Below are positions 28,548 to 37,500 of a stretch of DNA of 64,000 bases, piece by piece. Below the pieces are notes generated by a model that did no database searches, was not told the DNA's origin, and saw only the letters and a list, made by a program, of their open reading frames with translations. A program made the position numbers and the translations under genes. This stretch comes from Denitromonas iodatirespirans. GTDB taxonomy: Bacteria; Pseudomonadota; Gammaproteobacteria; Burkholderiales; Rhodocyclaceae. Each line of letters starts with the position of its first letter. Within the stretch, counting starts at the first letter, position 1. The DNA lies in the NCBI RefSeq assembly GCF_018524365.1, contig NZ_JAEKFT010000022.1:1-64000 (forward strand), written 5' to 3'.

Positions 28548-28562
28548 TGGCACGCAAGCTGC
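28548..28562 (+). promoter_or_regulatory. Sigma-54 (-24/-12) promoter of gltI
   Basis: TGGCACG-N4-CTGCA matches the RpoN consensus TGGCACG-N4-TTGCA at all but one position, with the -24 GG at 28549-28550 and -12 GC at 28561-28562. Transcription would begin near 28574, giving a leader of about 54 nt to gltI. It is the only strong RpoN site I saw, directly downstream of an RpoN-dependent activator gene. Confidence 0.8.
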
Positions 28563-28627
28563 AAAAGAGGGGTGGCGTCGCCGTAGCGGCGTTCGAGAAA
28601 CTCCACAAATATCCGGGAGACACACCC

Positions 28628-29527
28628 ATGCAGTTTTCGCGCACCCTGATTGCCCTGGCCGTGACGGCCGCCGCTTTTAACGCACCCGCCGGCGCGCAGG
28701 AGGCCGGCGGCACGCTGGCCAAGATCCGCGACGCCAAGACCATCGTGGTCGGCCATCGCGAATCCTCCGTTCCGTTCTCCTACCTGGGCGCTGACCAGCA
28801 GCCGGTGGGCTACATGATGGATCTGTGCGCCAAGGTGGTCGACGCGGTGAAGGATCGCCTGAAGATGCCCGAGCTGGCGGTGCGCTACCAGGCCGTCACC
28901 TCGCAGAATCGCATTCCGCTGATGCAGAACGGCACCATCGACATCGAATGCGGCTCGACCACCAACAGCGTGGCGCGCCAGCAGCAGGTGGCCTTCAGCG
29001 TGACGCCCTTCATCACCAGCATTCGCATGGTGGTGCGCAAGGATTCGGGCATCAAGACCATCGCCGACCTCGACGGCAAGCCGCTGGTGACCACCACCGG
29101 CACCACTTCCGACAAGCTGATCAAGGACAACGAGAAGGGCCAGTCGATCAACGTGACCAACGTCTATGGCAAGGACCACGCCGACTCCTTCCTGATGGTC
29201 GCTAGCGGCCGGGCTTCCGCCTTCGTGATGGACGACATCCTGCTCGCCGGTCTGATGGCCAATGCCAAGGACCCGGCCCAGTTCGAGATCGTCGGCCCCT
29301 CGCTGCGCGACGAACCCTATGGCGTGATGCTGCGCAAGGGCGACCCCGAGTTCAAGGCGCTGGTCGATGACACCCTGACCGGCATGATGAAGAGCGGCGA
29401 GGTGGCCAAGGTCTACGCCAAGTGGTTCCAGAGCCCGATCCCGCCGCGCAACGTGAACCTCAACTTCCCGATGAGCGAGGCCCTGCGCCTGGCCCTGACC
29501 ACGCCCACCGACAAGGGCGTCGAGTAA
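28628..29527 (+). CDS. gltI: Glutamate/aspartate ABC transporter substrate-binding protein
   Basis: Periplasmic binding protein (SBP family 3) of 299 residues. Signal peptide LIALAVTAAAFNAPAGAQ comes first, then TIVVGHRESSVPFSYLGADQQPVGYMMDLC at the ligand-binding lobe, IPLMQNGTIDIECGSTTN and the C-terminal YAKWFQSPIPPRNVNLNFPM, all typical of GltI. It delivers glutamate/aspartate to the GltJKL complex encoded downstream. It is transcribed from the sigma-54 site upstream. Two hairpins in the 157-bp gap to gltJ probably keep its mRNA in excess over the permease genes. Confidence 0.95.
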   Translation: MQFSRTLIALAVTAAAFNAPAGAQEAGGTLAKIRDAKTIVVGHRESSVPFSYLGADQQPVGYMMDLCAKVVDAVKDRLKMPELAVRYQAVTSQNRIPLMQNGTIDIECGSTTNSVARQQQVAFSVTPFITSIRMVVRKDSGIKTIADLDGKPLVTTTGTTSDKLIKDNEKGQSINVTNVYGKDHADSFLMVASGRASAFVMDDILLAGLMANAKDPAQFEIVGPSLRDEPYGVMLRKGDPEFKALVDDTLTGMMKSGEVAKVYAKWFQSPIPPRNVNLNFPMSEALRLALTTPTDKGVE

Positions 29528-29535
29528 GCCGCCAC

Positions 29536-29636
29536 CCGGACGGCGTTCGTCGTCCGGTTCCGTTTTGTGAGATGTGCCGCGCCCGGGGAGCACGACCCTC
29601 CCTCCTCCGGTCGTGTGGGCCGGCACATCCATTTTT
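29536..29636 (+). terminator. Two successive attenuator-like hairpins between gltI and gltJ
   Basis: Hairpin 1: 7-bp stem 29536-29542 with 29551-29557, then TTCCGTTTT. Hairpin 2: 9-bp outer stem 29571-29579 with 29621-29629, with an inner CACGAC/GTCGTG pairing, followed by CATTTTTCC. Both look like leaky intrinsic terminators or 3'-end protectors inside an operon. Confidence 0.6.
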
Positions 29637-29684
29637 CCGAATGCATCCCGGGCCGCGTCTTGGCGCGCCCATGAAGGAGTTCCC

Positions 29685-30422
29685 ATGAACTACCACTGGA
29701 ACTGGCAGTTCTTCTTGCAGCAGACCGACGACGGCCTGCGCTACTACGAATGGATTCTCAGCGGTCTGGGCTGGACCACCCTGGTCTCGCTCGGCGCGCT
29801 GGCGCTGGCGCTCATCGTCGGTTCGGTGCTCGGCGTGATGCGCACCACCGAGCGGCGGGCGCTGGTGCTGATCGGCGACAGCTATGTCGACCTGTTCCGC
29901 AACATCCCGCTCATCGTGCAGCTGTTCCTGTGGTTCTTCGTGGTGCCCGAACTGCTGCCCGAGGCGATCGGCCTGTGGGTCAAGCAGGAGCTGCCCTATG
30001 TGGCCACCGCCATCGTCGGCCTCGGCCTGTACACCGCCGCGCGGATCGCCGAGCAGGTCAAGTCGGGCATCCAGTCGCTGTCGCGCGGGCAGCGCAACGC
30101 CGGCCTGGCGCTGGGCTTCACCGAATGGCAGACCTACCGCTACGTGCGCCTGCCGATGGCCTACCGCATCGTGCTGCCGGCGCTCACCTCCGAAGCCATG
30201 AACGTGTTCAAGAACTCCTCGGTGACTTACGCCGTGGGCATGCTCGAACTGTACTTCCAGTACAAGCAGATCATCGAGAAGACCTCGCAGGTGCTGGAGA
30301 TCACCTTGGTGGTGACGCTGCTCTACGTGACCCTGGCCTTCACCATGAACCGCCTGCTCGGCTGGGTCGAGCGCCGCACCCGGGTGCCCGGGCTGATCGC
30401 CGCCGGTCAGGGAGGGCACTGA
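29685..30422 (+). CDS. gltJ: Glutamate/aspartate ABC transporter permease GltJ
   Basis: Inner-membrane permease of the HisM/GltJ family, 245 residues, about five hydrophobic segments. DLFRNIPLIVQLFLWFF and the EAA-type loop GLYTAARIAEQVKSGIQSLSRGQRNAGLALGF (which contacts the ATPase) are visible. ATG at 29685 has AAGGAG upstream; another ATG at 29671 overlaps that ribosome site and is out of frame. It pairs with GltK, whose gene starts 1 bp after its stop. Confidence 0.94.
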   Translation: MNYHWNWQFFLQQTDDGLRYYEWILSGLGWTTLVSLGALALALIVGSVLGVMRTTERRALVLIGDSYVDLFRNIPLIVQLFLWFFVVPELLPEAIGLWVKQELPYVATAIVGLGLYTAARIAEQVKSGIQSLSRGQRNAGLALGFTEWQTYRYVRLPMAYRIVLPALTSEAMNVFKNSSVTYAVGMLELYFQYKQIIEKTSQVLEITLVVTLLYVTLAFTMNRLLGWVERRTRVPGLIAAGQGGH

Positions 30423-30423
30423 G

Positions 30424-31104
30424 ATGGGTGACTTCGACTTTTCGGTGATCGCCGAGAACTGGGCCTTTCTGGCCGAGGGCCTGCGCTACACCGTGCAGGT
30501 CACGCTGGTGGCGATGATCGGCGGCATCGTGCTGGGCACCGCGCTGGCGCTGATGCGCCTGTCGTCCAACCCGCTGCTGCAGCGCTTCGCCGCGGCCTAC
30601 ATCAACATCTTCCGCAGCGTGCCGCTGGTGCAGGTGATCCTCGCCTTCTACCTGATCCTGCCGCTGGTGCTGCGCCTGGTCACCGGCCAGATGATCCCGG
30701 TCGGCGCCGACACCTCGGCCTACCTCACCTTCATGGTCTTCGAGGCCGCCTACTACGCCGAGATCATGCGTTCGGGCATCCAGTCGGTGCCGCGCGGCCA
30801 GGTCGGCGCCGGCTATGCGCTGGGCTTCACTTACGCCCAGAGCATGCGCTACGTGGTGCTGCCGCAGGCCTTTCGCAACATGCTGCCGGTGCTGCTGACG
30901 CAGACCATCGTGCTGTTCCAGGACGTATCGCTGGTGTACGCCATCGGCGCCACCGACTTCTTCGGCGCGGCCGACAAGATCACCCAGCGCGACCTGCGCC
31001 CGGTCGAGATGTACACCACCGTGGCGGTCGTCTACTTCCTCATCTGCTTTGCCCTGTCGCGCCTGGTCAAACGGCTGCAGACGCGCATTGCCATCATTCG
31101 CTAA
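30424..31104 (+). CDS. gltK: Glutamate/aspartate ABC transporter permease GltK
   Basis: Second permease subunit, 226 residues, same HisM-type family. It has FRSVPLVQVILAFYLILPL and the EAA loop FEAAYYAEIMRSGIQSVPRGQVGAGYALGF. The near-contiguous start after gltJ implies translational coupling. With GltJ it forms the membrane channel for acidic amino acids, energised by GltL encoded 12 bp downstream. Confidence 0.94.
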   Translation: MGDFDFSVIAENWAFLAEGLRYTVQVTLVAMIGGIVLGTALALMRLSSNPLLQRFAAAYINIFRSVPLVQVILAFYLILPLVLRLVTGQMIPVGADTSAYLTFMVFEAAYYAEIMRSGIQSVPRGQVGAGYALGFTYAQSMRYVVLPQAFRNMLPVLLTQTIVLFQDVSLVYAIGATDFFGAADKITQRDLRPVEMYTTVAVVYFLICFALSRLVKRLQTRIAIIR

Positions 31105-31116
31105 AGGAGATCCGCG

Positions 31117-31845
31117 ATGATCGAGATCAACAATGTATCCAAGTGGTATGGCGACTTCCGGGTCCTGACCGAGTGCACCACGCGTGTGGCCGCCGGCGAA
31201 GTGGTGGTGGTGTGCGGCCCGTCCGGCTCGGGCAAGTCGACGCTCATCAAGTGCGTCAATGCGCTCGAACCCTTCAACGAAGGCAGCATCACCGTCGACG
31301 GCACCTCGGTCGGCGCGCGCGGCACCTCGCTGCCCAAGCTGCGGGCTCGGGTGGGCATGGTGTTCCAGCATTTCGAGCTGTTCCCGCACATGAGCATCAC
31401 CGACAACCTGGCCATCGCCCAGATCAAGGTGCTCGGCCGCGGGCGTGACGAAGCGCGGCAGAAGGGCCTGGCGCTGCTCGACCGGGTCGGCCTCAAGGCG
31501 CATGCCGACAAATTCCCCGGTCAGCTGTCGGGCGGCCAGCAGCAGCGCGTGGCGATTGCCCGCGCGCTGGCGATGGACCCGATCTGCATGCTCTTCGACG
31601 AACCCACCTCGGCGCTCGACCCCGAGATGATCAACGAGGTGCTCGACGTGATGGTCGAGCTGGCGCAGGAGGGCATGACCATGATGTGCGTGACCCACGA
31701 GATGGGCTTCGCGCGCAAGGTGGCCAGCCGCGTCATCTTCATGGACCACGGCCATATCGTCGAAGACGACGACAAGGACGCCTTCTTCGGTAACCCGCGC
31801 TCCGAGCGGGCGCGCCAGTTCCTCGACAAGATCCTGCAGCACTGA
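31117..31845 (+). CDS. gltL: Glutamate/aspartate ABC transporter ATP-binding protein GltL
   Basis: Cytoplasmic ATPase subunit, 242 residues, of the polar amino acid transport class. Walker [10 protein letters not shown] near residue 36, Q-loop [15 protein letters not shown] signature [15 protein letters not shown] near 132-146, Walker [16 protein letters not shown] and H-loop VTHEMGF are all intact. A ribosome site AAAGGAG precedes the ATG. Followed after 11 bp by a chemoreceptor gene in the same direction. Confidence 0.96.
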   Translation: MIEINNVSKWYGDFRVLTECTTRVAAGEVVVVCGPSGSGKSTLIKCVNALEPFNEGSITVDGTSVGARGTSLPKLRARVGMVFQHFELFPHMSITDNLAIAQIKVLGRGRDEARQKGLALLDRVGLKAHADKFPGQLSGGQQQRVAIARALAMDPICMLFDEPTSALDPEMINEVLDVMVELAQEGMTMMCVTHEMGFARKVASRVIFMDHGHIVEDDDKDAFFGNPRSERARQFLDKILQH

Positions 31846-31856
31846 GAGGTCAGACC

Positions 31857-33878
31857 ATGGCGATGCTGCTGGCGGTGTCCGAACACCTGATGGGCCGTTT
31901 GCGCTACGCGGGCAAGTTCGCCGTGGTCGGCGGCGTCTTCCTGGCCGCCTTGTGCGTGCTCACCTGGCTGGCGGTGGCGCCGCTGCTCGACGGCGTGCGG
32001 CAGGTCGCCGCCGAGCGCCAGGGCCTGGCGGCGGTGGCGCACCTGACCGGCGCCAGCGCCCGCCTGCGCACCGTGCGCGAAGGCGCCCAGCCGCTGCTGG
32101 CCGGGTTGTGGGCCGGCCAGGCCGACGCCGCCAGCGCCGCCGCGCAGCTGACGGCGGCCCTGGACACGCTCGAGCCGCTCACCGAATCGGCACCCTTCGA
32201 CGATGCCGCCCGGCGCCGCTGGCAACGCATCCGCCAGGAGGCCGGTGCACTCGCGCCCGGTGCCGGGGCGCGCTCGGAGGCGATCTACAACGGCGCCACC
32301 GCGCTGGTGGACCAGATCAACCGGCTGGTCCTGCATCTCGGTTACACCTCGGGCCTGAGCCTCGATCCGCACGAGGCTGGCCACTTCGTGCTGCGCGCCT
32401 GTGCCGAGGATCTGCCGCGCATCCAGGAAGCCTTCAACCGCCTGAAGGTCGTGGCCATCGCCGATGCCGTGCAGCAGGCCGCCTTTACCGACGACAAACT
32501 GGTGCTGACCCAGGCGGCGCGCGAAGTGCGCAGTTCGCTGCAGCAATTGACCGACCTCACCGGGCTGGCGCTGCGTGACGCGCCGGCCGTCGACGGCGCC
32601 CTCCGCCAGGCCCTGGACGATGTCGCGCCAGTGCTGGCGCTCACGCGCAAGATCGACGCCGATTTCGTCGCCGCCGACGAACTCGCTATCGACGCCAAGG
32701 CCTTTGCCGCCGAGGTGCGGGCCGCCGAAAGCCTGCTCGCGGGGCTCGATGCCAGTTTTCTCGCTGCGGCCGAGACATTGTTGCTCGAGCGCCAGGCCCG
32801 CTTGAATGCTCGCCTGCAGGCGGTGCTCGGCGGCATGGCGCTGGTGTTGCTGGTGCTGCTGTGGCTGTTCGGCGGCTTCTACGCGGCGGTGCGCCGCGCC
32901 GTGCGGGCTTTGTCGGCCGACTCCAACCGGCTGCTCGACGGCGACCTGACCGTGGGCTTCGCCCTGCGCGGGCGGGACGAGTTGGCCGAAGTCGGCCAGC
33001 ACCTGGGCACGGTCGTCGGCGGGCTGCGCCGACTGATCGGCGAGGTGGCCGAGAGCAGCGAGCAGGTCACCGAGGCGGCGGCCAAGCTGGCGTCCACCGC
33101 ACGCGAGCAGGCCGGCGGTGCCAGCGAGCAGACCGCCGCGGCCGAGGCCACGGTGGCCGCGATGGCGCGCATGTCGGCACATATCGGCAGTGCCAGCGCC
33201 GATGCCGAAGCGGTGCGCCAGCGCGCCCGCGAAAGCGTGCTGCGCATCGAGCGCGGGCGCGAGCATCTGCAGCAATTGACCGAGGGGCTGACGCATGCCG
33301 ACCGCAGCGCCGACACCATGGCCGCCGCCGCGTTGGCCTTTGTCGACAGCACGCAGAGCATCACCGTGATGACCCGCCGGGTGCGCGAGATCGCTGAGCA
33401 GACCAATCTGCTGGCGCTCAACGCCGCGGTCGAGGCGGCGCGTGCCGGCGAGCAGGGACGCGGCTTTGCGGTGGTGGCCGGTGAGGTGCGCAAGCTGGCC
33501 GAGCGGGCCAACCACAGCGTGGCCGAAATCGACGGCGTGACCGCCGGTCTCGGCGAGCGTGCCACCGATCTGGCCGATACTGCGCGCTCGAGCAAGGCCG
33601 CGCTGGCGACCGGGCTGGCCCATGTGGACGGGGTGCGCGACACCCTCGATGCGGCCAGCGAGGCCGCCGTCCAGGCCGATCGCGGCATGGACGAGATCGC
33701 CGCCATGATGCGTGCCCAGCATGACGAAGGCGGCACCGCCTCGACCCAGGCCGGCCACATCGCCGCACTGGCCGCGCAGCATCAGACCGACATGGAAGAC
33801 AGCGCGGCGACCGCCCGCGCACTGGACACCCTGGCCCGGCGCATGAGTGCTGCCATCGGCCGCTTCCGCTTACGCTGA
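31857..33878 (+). CDS. Methyl-accepting chemotaxis protein within the gltIJKL operon
   Basis: Chemoreceptor of 673 residues. TM1 at about 18-42, a large helical periplasmic domain (about 45-320) with no Cache or PAS signature that I recognise, TM2 at about 322-345, HAMP, then the cytoplasmic signalling domain. Its hairpin tip, [22 protein letters not shown] followed by [18 protein letters not shown], is the universal MCP core. The C terminus lacks a clear CheR-tethering pentapeptide. Co-transcription with an acidic-amino-acid transporter and a second binding protein suggests taxis to glutamate/aspartate, directly or through a binding protein. Ligand assignment is inference. Confidence 0.92.
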   Translation: MAMLLAVSEHLMGRLRYAGKFAVVGGVFLAALCVLTWLAVAPLLDGVRQVAAERQGLAAVAHLTGASARLRTVREGAQPLLAGLWAGQADAASAAAQLTAALDTLEPLTESAPFDDAARRRWQRIRQEAGALAPGAGARSEAIYNGATALVDQINRLVLHLGYTSGLSLDPHEAGHFVLRACAEDLPRIQEAFNRLKVVAIADAVQQAAFTDDKLVLTQAAREVRSSLQQLTDLTGLALRDAPAVDGALRQALDDVAPVLALTRKIDADFVAADELAIDAKAFAAEVRAAESLLAGLDASFLAAAETLLLERQARLNARLQAVLGGMALVLLVLLWLFGGFYAAVRRAVRALSADSNRLLDGDLTVGFALRGRDELAEVGQHLGTVVGGLRRLIGEVAESSEQVTEAAAKLASTAREQAGGASEQTAAAEATVAAMARMSAHIGSASADAEAVRQRARESVLRIERGREHLQQLTEGLTHADRSADTMAAAALAFVDSTQSITVMTRRVREIAEQTNLLALNAAVEAARAGEQGRGFAVVAGEVRKLAERANHSVAEIDGVTAGLGERATDLADTARSSKAALATGLAHVDGVRDTLDAASEAAVQADRGMDEIAAMMRAQHDEGGTASTQAGHIAALAAQHQTDMEDSAATARALDTLARRMSAAIGRFRLR

Positions 33879-33899
33879 CCCCACCCGAAGGAGAGCACC

Positions 33900-34787
33900 A
33901 TGGCCCACCGAGTCCTGCGTCTGATGATCCTGATCCTCGCCGGGCTGCCCTGGCAGGCGGCCCAGGCCGGCGAGGTGCTCGACCGCCTGCGGGCCACGCG
34001 CACCATCACGCTGGCCTATCGCGAAACCTCGATGCCGTTCTCCTACCAGTGGCCCGGTGGCGAACCGGTGGGCTACAGCCTCGACATCTGCCGGCAGCTG
34101 GTGCGCGCCATCGAGAAGCATCTGGGCGTGAGCCTCACGCAGCGCCTGGTCCCGGTGACCTCGGCCAACCGCATCGAACACCTCGAACGCGGCGCGGCCG
34201 ACCTGGAGTGCGGCTCGACCACCAGCAACGGCGAACGGCGCCAGCGCGTGGCCTTCACCATCCCCACCTTCATCGCCACCACCCGGCTGCTGGTGCGTGC
34301 CGACAGCGGCATCCGCGAGATCTGGGATACCGACGGCAAGACCGTGGTCACCACCCGCGGCACCACCGCCGCCGCCATGCTGCGCGACTTCAACGAAAAC
34401 CGCCTGCTCGGCGCCCGTGCGCTCGAAGCGCCCGACCATGCCGCCGCCTTCGCCCGGCTGGCCGCCGGCGAGGCCGACGCCTTCCTGATGGACGATGTGC
34501 TGCTGGCCAGCCTGCGCGCCCGCGCCGAGGCGCCCGAGCGCTTCGTGATCACCGGCAAGACGTTGTCGATCGAGCCGTTGGCGATCATGCTGGCCAAGAC
34601 CGATCCGGCCTTCAAGGCCCTGATCGACGCCGCCGTCAAGCAGATGATCCAGTCGGGGGAAATCGGCGAGCTCTACCGGCGCTGGTTCGAATCGCCCATC
34701 CCGCCCGACAATCTCAACCTGGCGCTGCCGATGCACTTTCTGCTCAAGGACTCCTTCCGCGCCCCGACCGACTGGCTGCCCAACTGA
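33900..34787 (+). CDS. Second GltI-like periplasmic binding protein
   Basis: A 295-residue family 3 binding protein with a signal peptide (LMILILAGLPWQAAQA). It is clearly paralogous to GltI of the same operon: TLAYRETSMPFSYQW, DLECGSTTSNGERRQRVAF, DADAFLMDDVLL-type segments and the closing YRRWFESPIPPDNLNLALPM align. It follows the chemoreceptor by 21 bp rather than the permeases. It may offer another substrate to GltJKL or present ligand to the chemoreceptor. Divergence is substantial throughout, so this is not a recent duplication. Confidence 0.9.
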   Translation: MAHRVLRLMILILAGLPWQAAQAGEVLDRLRATRTITLAYRETSMPFSYQWPGGEPVGYSLDICRQLVRAIEKHLGVSLTQRLVPVTSANRIEHLERGAADLECGSTTSNGERRQRVAFTIPTFIATTRLLVRADSGIREIWDTDGKTVVTTRGTTAAAMLRDFNENRLLGARALEAPDHAAAFARLAAGEADAFLMDDVLLASLRARAEAPERFVITGKTLSIEPLAIMLAKTDPAFKALIDAAVKQMIQSGEIGELYRRWFESPIPPDNLNLALPMHFLLKDSFRAPTDWLPN

Positions 34788-34800
34788 CGCGTGTCGCGGC

Positions 34801-34826
34801 GCCGGCCCCCGGTGGCGAGGGCCGGC
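34801..34826 (+). terminator. Hairpin closing the glt operon
   Basis: 8-bp GC stem (34801-34808 with 34819-34826) with a 10-base loop, 13 bp after the last stop. No T-run; a Rho-assisted end is possible. Confidence 0.4.
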
Positions 34827-34880
34827 CGGGCGATCTAAGCTGAACCAGGTGCGGCATGTGGGCCGCGCCAGGATGTCATC

Positions 34881-35180
34881 ATGAGATTGCCCCTTGCCCT
34901 GATCCTCGTCGGCCTGATCGCCGCGGCCCCGCCGGTCGATGCGCGCGGCCGCTATGTGGTGGTCAACGGACAGCGCCTCGACACGGCGGCGATGGCGCGC
35001 CTCGACCGCGCCGCCTGCCTGCGCGTGCCCGACGGGCGCTACTGGATCGACATGCGCTCGGGCATCTGGGGCTACGAGGGCGGCGCGCCGCAAGGGCGCG
35101 TCGGCGACAACTGCCGCCAGCGGCCCAAGAGCCTCAGCGAACGCGGCCTGCTCTACAGCCCGGGCGAATTACTGCGCTGA
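34881..35180 (+). CDS. Small secreted hypothetical protein
   Basis: A 99-residue product that I do not recognise as a named family. An N-terminal signal peptide (LPLALILVGLIAAAPPVDA) is followed by a short mature region with two Cys and an aromatic/glycine stretch, RYWIDMRSGIWGYEGGAPQG. That stretch resembles small exported proteins with a single hydrophilic domain. No TM helix beyond the signal. It stands alone between the glt operon and a LysR regulator. Codon use looks like the neighbours, supporting a real gene. Confidence 0.65.
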   Translation: MRLPLALILVGLIAAAPPVDARGRYVVVNGQRLDTAAMARLDRAACLRVPDGRYWIDMRSGIWGYEGGAPQGRVGDNCRQRPKSLSERGLLYSPGELLR

Positions 35181-35287
35181 GCCGGCCGCCGCCGTTTCAG
35201 CCACGGCGCCTCGACATCGCGGGTGCGCGTCGGTGTCGGACGACGGGTGGGTAGAATGGCGGCCATATCTCGTTTCGGACGCTATCG

Positions 35288-36556
35288 ATGAAGTCGCGCC
35301 TGCTTCAGGAATCATTACCCGGGTTGTCCCGGTCGGTGCCGGCCATCTCCGAGCATCTCAAATCGCTGCGCTGCCTGATGGCGGTGGTGACGCATGGCAG
35401 CGCCAAGCGGGCCGCCGAAGCGATCTTTCTCTCTCAGCCGGCCGTGACCCGCGCGGTGATCGAGCTCGAACAGTTCTGCGAGCTGCCGTTGTTCGAACGG
35501 TTTTCACGCGGTATGCAGCCGACCGTGCCGGGGATGGGCGTGTCGCGCAGGGCGGTCGCCTTGTTCGACCATCTCAAGCGTGGAGCCGCCGAGGCGCTGG
35601 CGCTGACCGCGCCGGCGAAGCGGCGGGCGGCCTTGCCCGAGCGTTTCGCCAGCGCGGTGTCGCCCTCAGCGCTCAAGGCGTTGGTGGCGGTGGCGGCGGC
35701 GGAAAGCGAATCGCGTGCCGGGCTGGCGTTGGGCATCAGTCAGCCGGCCGTGCATCGCGCCTTGCGCTCGCTGGAGCATCTGTCGGGTTCGGTGCTGTTC
35801 CGGCGCTCGGTGCGCGGGACCCGCCTGACCGAGCCGGGCGAAGCCATGCTGCGCCGGGTCAAGCTGGCCTTCGGCGAGGCGCGCGCGATGGAAAGCGATA
35901 TCGCCGCCTGGCGGGGCGATATTCGCGGACGGGTCGTGATCGGGACGCTGCCGCTATCCGTCGGCCTGTTCTTGCCGCAAGCGGTCGACGCGGTACGGCG
36001 CCTGCACCCCGAGGTGGAGATCACCATGGTCGACGGGACCTACGAGAGCCTGATGACGCATCTGCTCCATGCGGACATCGATGTGATCGTCGGCGCGCTT
36101 CGCGAGCCCTCGGCCGAGGTGCGCCAACAGGTGCTGTTCCGCGAACCGCTGGCGGTCATCGCCCGTCCGGCGCATCCGTGCTTCGAGCGGCCCTCGTTGA
36201 GCCTGGTGGATCTGCTCGAATGGGAATGGATCGCGCCGCTGCCGGGGACGCCCGCCAGCCTAGCGCTCACCTGCGCCTTCGAAGCGGCTGGGTTGGCGCC
36301 GCCCCGCGATACCCTGCAAGCCAACAACGCGGCGGTGACCCGCGCCCTGGTGGCCAGCACCGACCGGCTGGCGATCACCTCCTACGGCCAAGCGCTGGAC
36401 GGGGAGGGAGCGGTGGTGCGGGTGCCGGTGGCGCTGCCCGGCACGACGCGCTCGATCGGTTTCGCCTTCCGTGACATCGGCGAGCCTTCCCCCGATCTGC
36501 TGGCCGTTCTCGACGCGCTGCGCGAGGCGGCCAGCGCGCGTGCATTGACGCCATAG
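35288..36556 (+). CDS. LysR-type regulator with two tandem HTH domains
   Basis: A 422-residue regulator, about 110 residues longer than a standard LTTR. HTH 1 is at about 28-85 (THGSAKRAAEAIFLSQPAVT...IELEQFCELPLFERFSRG). A second LTTR-type HTH follows at about 125-185 (AESESRAGLALGISQPAVHRALRSLE...VLFRRSVRGTRLTEPG). A single LysR effector domain covers about 210-415 (GRVVIGTLPLS...EVEITMVDGTYESLMTHLLHADIDVIVG). Both HTHs retain SQPAV recognition helices, so both could bind DNA. It precedes an apparent aromatic mini-operon on the same strand and may regulate it or the divergent cluster beyond. The start at 35288 lacks a clear ribosome site. Confidence 0.88.
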   Translation: MKSRLLQESLPGLSRSVPAISEHLKSLRCLMAVVTHGSAKRAAEAIFLSQPAVTRAVIELEQFCELPLFERFSRGMQPTVPGMGVSRRAVALFDHLKRGAAEALALTAPAKRRAALPERFASAVSPSALKALVAVAAAESESRAGLALGISQPAVHRALRSLEHLSGSVLFRRSVRGTRLTEPGEAMLRRVKLAFGEARAMESDIAAWRGDIRGRVVIGTLPLSVGLFLPQAVDAVRRLHPEVEITMVDGTYESLMTHLLHADIDVIVGALREPSAEVRQQVLFREPLAVIARPAHPCFERPSLSLVDLLEWEWIAPLPGTPASLALTCAFEAAGLAPPRDTLQANNAAVTRALVASTDRLAITSYGQALDGEGAVVRVPVALPGTTRSIGFAFRDIGEPSPDLLAVLDALREAASARALTP

Positions 36557-36757
36557 ATGCGCCAGCCCGGATAGGCCGTTCGGTCGCTGGTGCCCGACTT
36601 GGCGCCGGCCAGGCGATGCCTCCGGGGCGCCGCCCATTCTCTCCCATGTTCAGAACGAATACCTCAGCCTGGCATCGGCATTGGTGTCTTGCGGTACGCG
36701 ATGACATGCTTTTGCTCAGGTCGAGTTGGCCTGAAAGCCTCGGAGGGAAAGGAAGCG

Positions 36758-37483
36758 ATGACGCGTTCGGTGGTGGTGATGTTGCCAGGCCTGTTATGCG
36801 ACGAGGCGGTGTGGGCCTGCCAGCGCGAAGCCCTGGCGGACGTGGAATGCATCGTTCCGTCCTTTGGTGCGCTGGCCTCGATCGAGGCCATGGCCAGCCA
36901 CGTGCTCGCGACCGTGCCGGATACCCGGTTCTCGCTCGTGGGCCATTCGATGGGCGGGCGGGTGGCCCTCGACATGGTCCGTCAGGCACCGCAGCGCATC
37001 GCGCGGCTGGCATTGCTCGACAGCGGGGTCGACCCGCTCGCCGAGGGCGCGGCGGGCGCGGAGGAACGCCGCCAGCGCATGGCGCTGCTGGCGCTGGCGC
37101 GCAGCGCGGGCATGCGCACCATGGGGCGCCAGTGGGCGGCCGGCATGGTGCATCCGGCGCACTGCAATACGCCGATCTTCGAGGCCATCCTCGACATGAT
37201 CGAACGCAAGAGCCCGGCCATTTTCGAAGCACAGCTTCAGGCCCTGCTTGAGCGGCCGGACGCCCGCCCGGTACTTGCCGCGCTGCGCTGTCCGACGCTC
37301 TTGCTGTGTGGACGCCAGGACGGCTGGAGCCCGCTGGCGCGCCATCGCCAGATGCATGCCCTGTTGCCCGACTCGCGCCTCGTCGTCGTCGAAGACGCGG
37401 GGCACATGACGACCATGGAGCAGCCGCAGGCGGTCAGCGCGGCCTTGATCGAATGGCTCGGCATGCCCGACGCTGGCCACTGA
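36758..37483 (+). CDS. Alpha/beta-fold hydrolase
   Basis: A 241-residue hydrolase with nucleophile elbow GHSMGG (Ser near residue 69), acid residue region LLCGRQDGWSP and catalytic His in DAGHMTTMEQP. It has an oxyanion-type N terminus (VMLPGLLCDEAVW). The size fits small esterases, meta-cleavage-product hydrolases or 3-oxoadipate-enol-lactonase relatives; the substrate is not readable. Starts after GGAGGGAAAGG. It is the first gene of a three-gene run with a SnoaL-like protein and a LigA-type subunit, which suggests hydrolysis of a ring-cleavage product, but this is inference. The 200 bp before it contain no assignable promoter. Confidence 0.85.
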   Translation: MTRSVVVMLPGLLCDEAVWACQREALADVECIVPSFGALASIEAMASHVLATVPDTRFSLVGHSMGGRVALDMVRQAPQRIARLALLDSGVDPLAEGAAGAEERRQRMALLALARSAGMRTMGRQWAAGMVHPAHCNTPIFEAILDMIERKSPAIFEAQLQALLERPDARPVLAALRCPTLLLCGRQDGWSPLARHRQMHALLPDSRLVVVEDAGHMTTMEQPQAVSAALIEWLGMPDAGH

Positions 37484-37500
37484 CGAAGGAGACGGGGGCG

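Noticed and set aside
36683-36700. TGGCAT-N5-TTGG sigma-54-like sequence before the hydrolase gene
   Set aside because: Lacks the essential GC at -12 (reads GG) and no RpoN activator gene adjoins; too weak to call a promoter.
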